NCBI GenBank assembly: GCA_900541675.1
Contig: UQKU01000015.1
Location: 1 to 48,549, forward strand
Direction: 5' to 3'
DNA: 48,549 nucleotides
Source of the DNA: an uncultured Collinsella sp.
GTDB lineage: Bacteria; Actinomycetota; Coriobacteriia; Coriobacteriales; Coriobacteriaceae
In this document: piece after piece, positions 1-7,416 of the stretch
Position numbering within the stretch: position 1 is the first letter of the stretch
Layout of the letters: every line of letters starts with the position of its first letter
Notes under the pieces: generated by a model
Told to the model about the DNA's origin: nothing
The model's database searches: none
The model's input: only the letters and a program-made list of their open reading frames with translations
Position numbers and translations under genes: made by a program

Positions 1-249
1 GGCGGGGGCGAGGACCTCCAGGGAAAACCGGTCCTCGCCGGGCGTCCCCGCTTTCTCAAGCTTAAGGGCGGGCGTGCCCGCCGGCATAAAGAGCACGGCA
101 TCCAAGTCGAGGGACTCGCGTGCCTGCTCAGCGGTCACCAGGTGTCCGTAATGGATGGGATCAAAGGTGCCACCCATAATGCCAAGCCTAAACTCCTGCC
201 CGTCCTCTAGAGGAAGCTCGGGCAGACCGATTCCACCGCGCAGCGACAT
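1..249 (-). CDS. nadD: Nicotinate-nucleotide adenylyltransferase, N-terminal part (cut by window edge)
   Basis: The 83 visible residues carry the nucleotidyltransferase signature GGTFDPIHYGH at residues 26-36, followed by the LDAVLFMPAG strand typical of bacterial NadD. The enzyme adenylates nicotinate mononucleotide in NAD synthesis in the cytoplasm. The ATG is at 249, three bases after the obg stop, so it is almost certainly cotranscribed with obg, a common actinobacterial order. About 20 residues precede the conserved core, so a later start is possible, but no better ribosome binding site was seen. The C-terminal two thirds lie outside the window, so the SxTxxR motif cannot be checked. Confidence 0.88.
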   Translation of the reverse strand, partial: MSLRGGIGLPELPLEDGQEFRLGIMGGTFDPIHYGHLVTAEQARESLDLDAVLFMPAGTPALKLEKAGTPGEDRFSLEVLAPA

Positions 250-252
250 GGC

Positions 253-1719
253 TTACTCGCCCTCCGGGGTCTCGACATCGTCCGCGAGGTCCGCCACATC
301 GACAACCTCGACGCCCTCATCCGCAGCATCGGTCACGTCAATGGCCTCAACGGCAACGTCCTCGCCAGCATCCTCGAGCTCCTCGTACTCCGAGAAGTCC
401 TCAGCGCCCTCAAAGTCAAAGGCGCGCTGGCAAATGCGGACCTCGTCGCCCGCACGGCAACCGGCCTTCTCGAGCGCGTCGTCAACACCCATACGCGCAA
501 ACTTATGCTGCAGGTAAATGACGGCTTCCTCGTTTTCCCAGTCGGTCTGGATGACCATGCGCTCGATGGCAAGACCGACCACGCGGAAGGCACCGGGCTC
601 TTCCTGGACAATGCGGAACCGCTTCTCGCGCTGCAGACGGCGGCGCTCCCACTCCTCGTCGCGCAGATCGACCGGCTCATCAGAGACCGCCAGCTCGGCG
701 CGAAGCTTAGCCACCTGCTCGCCTACGGCAAGCATCAGCGTATTGAGACCGGCACCCGTCACGGCGGACACAGCAAAGAACATATGACCGTCGTCGAGTG
801 CCGCACGCTTGAGGTCGGCAATCTTGTCGGCCGTGCCCGGCGCATCGCACTTGTTGGCGACGACGATCTGCGGACGCTCCGAAAGCTCGGCGCCATACTG
901 CTCGAGCTCACGGTTGATGATACGGTAATCCTCGACCGGATCGCGATCCTCAAAACCGCCCGTCATGTCGACGACATGCATGATCAGGGCCGTACGCTCA
1001 ATGTGGCGCAGGAACTGGTGGCCCAGACCCTTGCCCTCGCTCGCGCCCTCGATAAGACCGGGAACGTCGGCAACAACGTAAGAATACTCACCGGCACGCA
1101 CCATGCCCAGATTGGGCACGAGCGTGGTAAACGGATAATCGGCGATCTTGGGTCGGGCGGCACTCATGCGCGCGATGAGCGAGGACTTGCCCACCGAGGG
1201 GAAGCCCACGAGCGCGGCATCGGCCATAAGCTTCATCTCGAGCTCAATCCAGTGCTCCTCGGCCGGTTCGCCCAGCTGAGCGAACGCGGGCGCGCGGCGC
1301 ACCGACGTCACAAAGTGCGTGTTGCCCAGACCGCCAGCACCGCCGGGCGCCACAACGACGCGCTCGCCATCATGCACCAAGTCGGCAATCTCGAACATCG
1401 GGGTCTGCGTCTCGGGGTCGAGCTCGCGCACCACGGTACCCATGGGAACCTTGAGAATAAGGTCCTCGCCGCTCTTACCGTTACGACGGGCACCCTGCCC
1501 GTGCGTGCCGCGCTCGGCGCGGAAGTGATGCTTAAAGCGGTAATCGATCAGCGAAGACAGCTGAGCATCGGCCTGGATGACGACATTGCCGCCACGACCG
1601 CCGTCGCCGCCATCGGGGCCGCCCTTGGGGACAAATGCCTCGCGCCTAAACGACATGCATCCGGCTCCGCCGTCGCCGCCGCACACGTTAATGCGGCTGA
1701 TATCGGTGAACTGTGACAA
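253..1719 (-). CDS. obg: Obg family GTPase (CgtA)
   Basis: A 488-residue GTPase linked in other bacteria to 50S ribosome assembly and stress control. The glycine-rich Obg fold spans about residues 1-165 (CGGDGGAG, GGDGGRGG). The G domain follows with P-loop GFPSVGKSS at 172-180, switch II DVPGLIEG at 218-225, NKCD at 289-292 and SAVTG near 318-322. A C-terminal OCT domain covers about 360-435. The last 50 residues are a strongly acidic tail, longer than in many Obg proteins. The start is TTG at 1719, supported by a strong GGAGG ribosome binding site 8 bases upstream. It sits after the rpmA terminator and directly before nadD, the frequent rplU-rpmA-obg-nadD order. Confidence 0.96.
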   Translation of the reverse strand: MSQFTDISRINVCGGDGGAGCMSFRREAFVPKGGPDGGDGGRGGNVVIQADAQLSSLIDYRFKHHFRAERGTHGQGARRNGKSGEDLILKVPMGTVVRELDPETQTPMFEIADLVHDGERVVVAPGGAGGLGNTHFVTSVRRAPAFAQLGEPAEEHWIELEMKLMADAALVGFPSVGKSSLIARMSAARPKIADYPFTTLVPNLGMVRAGEYSYVVADVPGLIEGASEGKGLGHQFLRHIERTALIMHVVDMTGGFEDRDPVEDYRIINRELEQYGAELSERPQIVVANKCDAPGTADKIADLKRAALDDGHMFFAVSAVTGAGLNTLMLAVGEQVAKLRAELAVSDEPVDLRDEEWERRRLQREKRFRIVQEEPGAFRVVGLAIERMVIQTDWENEEAVIYLQHKFARMGVDDALEKAGCRAGDEVRICQRAFDFEGAEDFSEYEELEDAGEDVAVEAIDVTDAADEGVEVVDVADLADDVETPEGE

Positions 1720-1734
1720 CAGAATCGCCTCCTA

Positions 1735-1778
1735 CAAAAAGAGGGAGACCCTTGAATCCTAAAACTCAAGTGCCTCCC
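1735..1778 (-). terminator. Intrinsic terminator after rpmA
   Basis: On the minus strand a 13-bp stem with one A/G mismatch (arms 1766-1778 and 1743-1755) closes a 10-base loop and is followed by TCTTTTTG. It lies between rpmA and obg. It could end the ribosomal protein transcript and leave obg-nadD to read-through or to a separate promoter, although no clear promoter fits in the remaining short gap. Confidence 0.7.
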
Positions 1779-1803
1779 ACATATGTGCTCTATGAAGGGT
1801 GAA

Positions 1804-2061
1804 TTACGCGTTCGCGAGCGGGCGTACGCTGACCCTGTGCTTGATACCCTTGTGGAACTCAACGGTACCGTCGACCAGCGCGAACAGCGTGTCGTCCTTG
1901 CCACGGCCAACGTTCTCACCCGGGTGGATGTGCGTGCCGTGCTGACGGACGAGAATCGTGCCCGTGGTTACCGTCTGGCCGGCATAGCGCTTCGTGCCAA
2001 GGCGCTGACCGCGGGAGTCACGGCCATTACGGGAGGAACCGAGTCCTTTTTTGTGTGCCAT
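1804..2061 (-). CDS. rpmA: 50S ribosomal protein L27
   Basis: An 85-residue basic protein that starts MAHKKGLGSSRNGRDS and continues with the L27 hallmarks GQRLGTKRYAGQ and GTHIHPGENVGRGKDDTLFA. L27 sits near the peptidyl transferase centre of the large subunit. The N-terminus begins directly at AHKKG, so there is no cleavable extension of the Firmicutes type. It lies 33 bases downstream of rplU and is part of the rplU-rpmA unit, ending at a hairpin terminator. Confidence 0.98.
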   Translation of the reverse strand: MAHKKGLGSSRNGRDSRGQRLGTKRYAGQTVTTGTILVRQHGTHIHPGENVGRGKDDTLFALVDGTVEFHKGIKHRVSVRPLANA

Positions 2062-2094
2062 TGTGTATACCTACTCTTTCGTTACGAGTGTAAT

Positions 2095-2469
2095 CTACTC
2101 GGCGACGGGAGCCTCGGCAACAGCCTCAGCCTCTGCCTTGACAGACTTCTTGGCGCGGGAGGTAGCCTGAACCTTCACGATCTTCAGCTTGGTGAGCTGC
2201 TGACGGTGACCCTTCAGACGACGATAGCGCTTACGCTTGTGGAACTTGAAGACCAGCTGCTTCTCGCCCTTGAACTGCTCAACGATCTGAGCGGTAACCT
2301 TGGCCTTGGCCAGCTTGTCGGGATCGGTGACGATCTTCTTACCATCGTTGAGGAAGATAACCGGCAGGGTGATCTTATCGCCCTCATTGCCCTCGATCTT
2401 CTCGACGGTGATGACATCGTCGGTGGCGACCTTGTACTGCTTGCCGCCCGTGTTAACGATTGCGTACAT
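2095..2469 (-). CDS. rplU: 50S ribosomal protein L21
   Basis: A 124-residue L21 with the canonical start MYAIVNTGGKQYKV, the KFHKRKRYRRLKGHRQ RNA-binding stretch and a C-terminal Ala/Glu-rich extension ending EAPVAE. The ATG at 2469 is chosen over an in-frame ATG at 2490 because homologs begin at MYAI and an AAGGGC site precedes it. It binds 23S rRNA in the large subunit. A promoter with TTGACG and TACTAT elements 17 bases apart lies just upstream and overlaps the stop of the preceding DUF2344 gene, so rplU-rpmA can be transcribed independently of the long upstream gene string. Confidence 0.97.
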   Translation of the reverse strand: MYAIVNTGGKQYKVATDDVITVEKIEGNEGDKITLPVIFLNDGKKIVTDPDKLAKAKVTAQIVEQFKGEKQLVFKFHKRKRYRRLKGHRQQLTKLKIVKVQATSRAKKSVKAEAEAVAEAPVAE

Positions 2470-2511
2470 GTTTACTTGCCCTTCATGCATCAGTTAGTGC
2501 AACAGCCGAAT

Positions 2512-2540
2512 ATAGTAGCAGGCGATAATACCCCCGTCAA
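2512..2540 (-). promoter_or_regulatory. Likely promoter of rplU-rpmA
   Basis: On the minus strand TTGACG (2535-2540) and TACTAT (2512-2517) are spaced by 17 bases, predicting a transcript start near 2505 and a leader of about 36 bases before the rplU ATG. The -35 element overlaps the last codon of the upstream gene. Confidence 0.6.
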
Positions 2541-3349
2541 CGAGTATGTGGAGCAAATCCACAAGTTCGCACAGGTATGGGGCTGACGAGTCGGCCCTCG
2601 TCGTCCTCGCATGCTTGATTCTGACGCTCGACATCGTAGGAGCAGATGGTCACGAGGTCTTGCATACCGGTGGAAACGATAGGTGCATCGACGCCCGGGG
2701 TCAAGCCCTGCAACAAAACATCAGCGGCAGAAAGCAAAATTTCCGGACGCATGGACCCCTCGTTGTCGGCATGGGTGTCGAGCATGAGCACCAGATGGTC
2801 CGGGCGCTCCCCTGCCGTGAGCTCATAGCCCACCAGTGTGTGGTCAAGGTCTAGGCGCTTGCCCTTCTTACCGCGTGCGTAGTCGATGCCATGGCCCGCG
2901 CGCAGCGTATCGATAGCGCGACGCACCTCGTCGGCATCCACCGGTGCCTCAGGATCGAGATGCAGATCGATACGATAGGACAGACGCGTGAGTTGCGCCG
3001 TCAGCGCCGGCGTGCGCACGTCGATGTAGGCGGCCTCGATGGGGGCCAGATCGGCCGGAGAGGCAGCAGCCAGGCGCCCAAACGCCTCGTCGAGTGCAAC
3101 GAACTCGGTCATAAACAGGTCATACCACTCGCAGGTCGACGACGTTCCCACCGGCAACGCCGACGAAAAGCCCACGCGCATGTGCGGGGAGAAACCCTGC
3201 GTCACGGCGTAGGGCAGCCCCGCGCGACGCACGATGCGCTCAATGGTATGAATCACTTCGAGATGGCCCAGGTACTTAAGACGGTCGCGCTTGCCATAGC
3301 GAACGCGAAGCCTAAAGAGCGTGGAGTTGTCGGTCAAGCGCTCACTCAT
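2537..3349 (-). CDS. TIGR03936 / DUF2344 radical SAM-linked protein
   Basis: This 270-residue protein has the pattern RVRYGKRDRLKYLGHLEV, then RRAGLPYAVTQGFSPHMRVGFSSALPVG, which marks the DUF2344 family. Such proteins accompany or are fused to a TIGR03960-type radical SAM enzyme. That is the case here: its ATG overlaps the TGA of the radical SAM gene by four bases (ATGA), so the two are translationally coupled. The biochemical role is not established. The C-terminal residues (from about 235) are variable. The fixed linkage to the radical SAM gene and to rplU-rpmA-obg is common in Gram-positive bacteria. Confidence 0.88.
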   Translation of the reverse strand: MSERLTDNSTLFRLRVRYGKRDRLKYLGHLEVIHTIERIVRRAGLPYAVTQGFSPHMRVGFSSALPVGTSSTCEWYDLFMTEFVALDEAFGRLAAASPADLAPIEAAYIDVRTPALTAQLTRLSYRIDLHLDPEAPVDADEVRRAIDTLRAGHGIDYARGKKGKRLDLDHTLVGYELTAGERPDHLVLMLDTHADNEGSMRPEILLSAADVLLQGLTPGVDAPIVSTGMQDLVTICSYDVERQNQACEDDEGRLVSPIPVRTCGFAPHTR

Positions 3350-5223
3350 GCGCGATCACCCACCAATACGTTCTTGGCATGGAGCGTGGGGCAGATTCCA
3401 CAGCCGGTGCACGACGTGCGGGTGCAGTCGGGCGTCGTGACACCCTCCAGCGAGCGGCGGTACTCGCGCTCGAGAAAGCCGCGCGAGCAGCCGGGGCTCA
3501 CGTGCTCCCAGGGCAGGCGCCAGTCCAGTTCGTAGGGCAGGTGCACGAGCTCGTTGAGGTCGATGGCGTTTTTGGCCGCCGCCTCTTTCCAGTTATCGAG
3601 CGAAAAATGCTCCACCCAGGCGTCAAAACGCGAGCCCGCACGCCAGGCGTCGATGATGACCGGCGTCATGTCACGGCCGGCGCGAGACAGCGCGGCCTCA
3701 ACGAGCGAGGTCTCGGCATCGTGGTAGTGCACGCGTACGGCGCGGTTGCGCACGCTCGTGATGAGCAGCTTTTGGCGACGCTTGACGTCATCGTAATCGA
3801 GCTGCGGGCACCATTGGAACGGCGTGGCGGCCTTGGGGATAAACACCGACACCGAGATGGACACCGAGATGGAGCCGCGACGCGCCTTGGGAACCACGGA
3901 GCGGCCGAGCTCGAGCACATGGTCGGCCAGGTTGGCGATGGCCACGATATCCTCGTCGCGCTCGCCGGGAAGGCCCATCATAAAGTAGAGCTTCATGCGG
4001 TTCCAACCAGCCTCGAAGGCCGCCTTGGCCGCACGGTCCAAGTCCTCCTCGGTCACGTTCTTGTTGATGATGTCGCGCATGCGCTGACTGCCGGCTTCGG
4101 GGGCAAACGTCAGGCCGCCCTTCTTTTCGCCGGCGACCGACTCGGCCATATCCACGCCAAACGAATCCAGGCGCTGCGAGGGAATGGACACGCGAATGCC
4201 CGTATCTTCCAGACGGCGGTTAAGGCGACCGAGCACATCGCGGATGCAGGAGTGATCGGTGGTCGAAAGCGAGGTAAGCGACACCTCGTCATAGCCGGTC
4301 TTTTCCAGGCCCTGGATCACCGAGGACACAATCTGGTCGGCCGAGCGCTCGCGCACCGGGCGATAGGTCATGCCGGCCTGGCAAAAACGGCAGCCGCGGG
4401 CACAACCGCGCAGAATCTCGATCGACAGGCGGTCGTGAACGAGCTGCGCGTAGGGCACGCACGACTGCGACAACGGATTGGTAGCGCCAAAGTCCTCAAC
4501 GACGCGCTTGTAGACCACCGGTGGGACGTCCTTGCCTTCGCGCGGCACGGTGTAGCCATGCGGCGAGCAGGGCTCGTCATGGCGCACCTCGTAGAGCGAC
4601 GGCACATAGGTGCCACCGACCGTCGCGAGCTGCTCGACAATCTGAGCGCGCGAGACGCCCTCGTCGCGCAAGCGGCGATGCAGCTGGCAAACCTCGAGCA
4701 GCGACTCCTCGCCCTCGCCAATGAGGATGGCATCGAAGAAGGCTGCATACGGCTCGGGGTTATAGACCGAGGGACCACCGGCAATGATGATGGGGTCGTC
4801 CTCGGTGCGGTCGGCCGCCAGCAGCGGAATGCCGGCTAGATCGAGGGCCTCGAGAAAGTTTGTCACGGCCATCTCATGCGGCACGTGCATGCCGACGATA
4901 TCGAACGAGGCCACGGGTGCTGCGCCCTCGAGCGACAGCAGCGGGATACCAGCCTCGCGCATGGCATCGCCCATATCGGGCCACGGCACATAGCCGCGCT
5001 CGCAGGAAATGCCCTCGGCCTGATTGAGGATGTTGTACAGGATGGCAATACCCTGGTTGGGCAGGCCAACCTCGTACACATCCGGGTAAATCATGCAGCA
5101 ACGATAGTCGGCATCGGCCTTGGAGAGCGTGCCCCACTCATGGTCGATATAGCGACTCGGCTTCTCGACCTTTGCGAGCAGGGGCTCAATCAAATGAAAA
5201 CAGTCTTGGTACACAGCGCGCAA
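3346..5223 (-). CDS. TIGR03960 family B12-binding-type radical SAM protein
   Basis: A 625-residue protein with an N-terminal cobalamin-binding-like half (YPDVYEVGLPNQG near 46-58, IIAGGPSVYNPEP near 146-158) and a radical SAM core whose iron-sulphur ligands are Cys274, Cys278 and Cys281 in RGCARGCRFCQAG. A further cysteine cluster, CTGCGICP, lies near the C-terminus. The family resembles methylthiotransferases but its substrate is unknown. The start is TTG at 5223 with AGGGG six bases before it; the in-frame alternatives are weaker. It overlaps the DUF2344 gene by four bases and lies 9 bases after the DUF697-like gene, inside the rod-to-ribosome gene string. Confidence 0.93.
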   Translation of the reverse strand: MRAVYQDCFHLIEPLLAKVEKPSRYIDHEWGTLSKADADYRCCMIYPDVYEVGLPNQGIAILYNILNQAEGISCERGYVPWPDMGDAMREAGIPLLSLEGAAPVASFDIVGMHVPHEMAVTNFLEALDLAGIPLLAADRTEDDPIIIAGGPSVYNPEPYAAFFDAILIGEGEESLLEVCQLHRRLRDEGVSRAQIVEQLATVGGTYVPSLYEVRHDEPCSPHGYTVPREGKDVPPVVYKRVVEDFGATNPLSQSCVPYAQLVHDRLSIEILRGCARGCRFCQAGMTYRPVRERSADQIVSSVIQGLEKTGYDEVSLTSLSTTDHSCIRDVLGRLNRRLEDTGIRVSIPSQRLDSFGVDMAESVAGEKKGGLTFAPEAGSQRMRDIINKNVTEEDLDRAAKAAFEAGWNRMKLYFMMGLPGERDEDIVAIANLADHVLELGRSVVPKARRGSISVSISVSVFIPKAATPFQWCPQLDYDDVKRRQKLLITSVRNRAVRVHYHDAETSLVEAALSRAGRDMTPVIIDAWRAGSRFDAWVEHFSLDNWKEAAAKNAIDLNELVHLPYELDWRLPWEHVSPGCSRGFLEREYRRSLEGVTTPDCTRTSCTGCGICPTLHAKNVLVGDRA

Positions 5224-5232
5224 AAGAAACCC

Positions 5233-6162
5233 CTAAGCAGCGAGATCGGATGCGTCCTCAAAGGGACCCATGGGACGAGTAGCGCCGGCAACCGTGGTCA
5301 CCAGGTCGCGAACGCGCGAGAACGTGGCGGCAGCCACCTCGTTGGCACGGCTGTAATCGATGTCGCGCTCATACAGCGAAACGAGCGCACGGCCCATACC
5401 ATAGGTGCCCGCGGCGGCGGTCAGCGCCTTGACGACAAACCCGATATGCGGCGTCTGCTTTACCAGGGCGCGGGTGACGGCGCGGAGCACCAAGCCGCCG
5501 GCAAGCACGCCCGCGACCTCGTAGCCGCGCTCGGGCTTAATACCGCGTCCAAAGATGGCCGCGAGCTCAAAGAGCATGCCCACCTGCGCCAGCGCCATAA
5601 CGGGATAATCGGCCCCCGGCAAAAACACCAGCGCACCCGTCGCCATATTGGTAAGCGCGCACGAGGTGATGATGCGGTTGGCGGCGGCGATACGCATAAA
5701 GGCAAAGTTCGCCGCAAAGGCTGTCTCCTTGTCCGTGCGGTCGAGAATCCAGCGAGCGAGCGTCTCGAGCAGATACGTCTTATCGGTAGCCGCCACCGCG
5801 CCGAGCATGGGCGTGGACTCCTGGATAAAAGGCACCTCGACAGCGGACTCGGCCAGCACGCACACGGGGGCGCCGGCAATCACAAGCTCCTGTACAGCGC
5901 TCTCCAGACGGTCGGATCCGCACGAAAGGACCAGCACCACGTCGGTATCGGTCTTGGGGACGATACGGTCCTCACCCAGGCGCTCAACGCGCACAATGCC
6001 AGACGTCGTCTGCGGCACGAAGGCATCGCGCACCGTCTCGACCAAAAAACGCGAGGCAGACGAATCGAGGTAGACGGACACGCGAACCGGCGTGTCGGAA
6101 TCCTTCTTGGTGGTCGCGCCCATCTTAAAGACGCGGGTCAGCTTGTCCACGGGAATCTTCAT
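5233..6162 (-). CDS. DUF697-like (YcjF-type) conserved protein
   Basis: A 309-residue protein without a confident function. Residues about 10-150 form an alpha/beta region with a short hydrophobic strand VVLVLSCGSD. The second half, from about 165, reads ANRIITSCALTNMATGALVFLPGADYP and continues VGMLFELAAIFGRG, which resembles the membrane-associated DUF697 domain found with GTPases. There is no P-loop. The ATG at 6162 follows a GGAGGGG ribosome binding site. It is 18 bases downstream of rodA and 9 bases upstream of the radical SAM gene, so it is cotranscribed with the cell-shape genes; a role at the membrane is an inference only. Confidence 0.7.
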   Translation of the reverse strand: MKIPVDKLTRVFKMGATTKKDSDTPVRVSVYLDSSASRFLVETVRDAFVPQTTSGIVRVERLGEDRIVPKTDTDVVLVLSCGSDRLESAVQELVIAGAPVCVLAESAVEVPFIQESTPMLGAVAATDKTYLLETLARWILDRTDKETAFAANFAFMRIAAANRIITSCALTNMATGALVFLPGADYPVMALAQVGMLFELAAIFGRGIKPERGYEVAGVLAGGLVLRAVTRALVKQTPHIGFVVKALTAAAGTYGMGRALVSLYERDIDYSRANEVAAATFSRVRDLVTTVAGATRPMGPFEDASDLAA

Positions 6163-6180
6163 AGCAAACCCCTCCAGCGG

Positions 6181-7407
6181 TTACGCGGCGCCCGAACGAT
6201 GCCGCCATATGGATTGTACGATACCCACCGTCAGCAACTGGATCATCATCGAGGACGAACCGAAGCTAATGAACGGCAGCGGAATACCGGTAATCGGCAT
6301 CATGCCGATGCACATGCCGATGTTCTCGAAGGTCTGGAATGCCCACATGCCGACGATACCCACGCATGACAAGCGTAGGAACAGAGACTCACACTTAAAG
6401 GCGACGCGAATCGTCGAGAACATGAGCAGCACGTACAGGCACAGCAGCAAAAAGGAGCCGCAGAAGCCAAAGGTCTCGGACAAAAAGGCAAAGACGAAGT
6501 CGGTGTGGAACTCGGGCAGAAAGCCACCGGCAGACTGCGTCGCATGGCCCAGACCTTTACCGAAAAAGCCACCCGATCCAACCGCGATGAGCGATTGCTG
6601 CAAGTTGTAGGCATCGTCCGAATCGGCATTATCGGGGTCGATAAAGACGGTCAGTCGGTTCATCTGGTACTGCTTGATCAAAACGTCATGGCCCAAAAGA
6701 GAATCGAGCACCGAATCGAGCGCCAGGATGAGCGCCACCAAACCCACGAGCAGAGCCAAGGTCGACAGCACCCATTCGCGGCGCGCACCGCTCATGCAGA
6801 TCACAACGGCACCCGACACCAACACGACCAAGCCCGAACCCAGGTCGCCCATAGCGACGACGGCCAAAAACGGAACGGAAAGCATGCCGCAGAGCTTAAT
6901 GTAGTCGCGGGCGGTATCGATGCGGCCGTTGTACTGCGAACCAAGCGTGGCGATAAAGAAGATCGTGATGAGCTTGGCGAGCTCGACCGGCTGGAAGGTA
7001 AGACCGATACCGGGAATCTTGATCCAGCCCGTCATGCCCAGACCGCCCGTATAGGACAGCCCCGGAATCTTGGGCGAGAAAATCACAATGAGGTCGATGA
7101 CGAGCAGCGCCGTCGAGAAGTTAGAGATGCCGCGCAGATCGGTACGCCAGACGAGCACCGCAAGCACCGCACCGATGCCGATGCCCAACAGGTGGCGCGA
7201 AAATGAGGCGTCGGCCTTAAACTGCGATGCCGACCAAATGATGATGGCACCATAGGCAACGAGTGCCAAGGTTGCCAGCAGCACGCCGATGTGCACCTTC
7301 TGGCGAAACGTGCCGCGCGAGGCCGAAAGCTGCTTGTTGACACGGTCCAGGCTGCTGCGGGAACCGGTTTTAGTTGAGCGGAACAGGTCCGCCGGCGAAA
7401 AATCCAT
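6181..7407 (-). CDS. rodA: RodA/FtsW/SpoVE family peptidoglycan glycosyltransferase
   Basis: A 408-residue polytopic SEDS protein with about ten membrane segments. Family marks include FQPVELAKLITIFFIA, AMGDLGSGLVVLVSGAVV, the extracellular region DAYNLQQSLIAVGSGGFFGKGLG, then FLPEFHTDFVFAFLSETFGF and the C-terminal ITGIPLPFISFGSSSM. SEDS proteins polymerise glycan strands from lipid II. The gene directly follows the class B PBP gene (9 bases), the classic rodA-PBP2 pair, and belongs to the mreBCD operon, so rodA rather than ftsW is the better name. It has a cytoplasmic N-terminal extension of about 40 residues, rich in Ser and basic residues, before the first membrane segment. Confidence 0.94.
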   Translation of the reverse strand: MDFSPADLFRSTKTGSRSSLDRVNKQLSASRGTFRQKVHIGVLLATLALVAYGAIIIWSASQFKADASFSRHLLGIGIGAVLAVLVWRTDLRGISNFSTALLVIDLIVIFSPKIPGLSYTGGLGMTGWIKIPGIGLTFQPVELAKLITIFFIATLGSQYNGRIDTARDYIKLCGMLSVPFLAVVAMGDLGSGLVVLVSGAVVICMSGARREWVLSTLALLVGLVALILALDSVLDSLLGHDVLIKQYQMNRLTVFIDPDNADSDDAYNLQQSLIAVGSGGFFGKGLGHATQSAGGFLPEFHTDFVFAFLSETFGFCGSFLLLCLYVLLMFSTIRVAFKCESLFLRLSCVGIVGMWAFQTFENIGMCIGMMPITGIPLPFISFGSSSMMIQLLTVGIVQSIWRHRSGAA

Positions 7408-7416
7408 CGCAACCTC

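Noticed and set aside
505..1716. Long plus-strand open frame of 403 codons
   Set aside because: It lies opposite obg, is His/Arg-rich and has no family similarity; such antisense frames are expected in GC-rich DNA.
3379..6369. Long plus-strand open frames opposite the radical SAM and DUF697-like genes
   Set aside because: They are antisense shadows with compositions not seen in real proteins; the minus-strand genes carry clear motifs.
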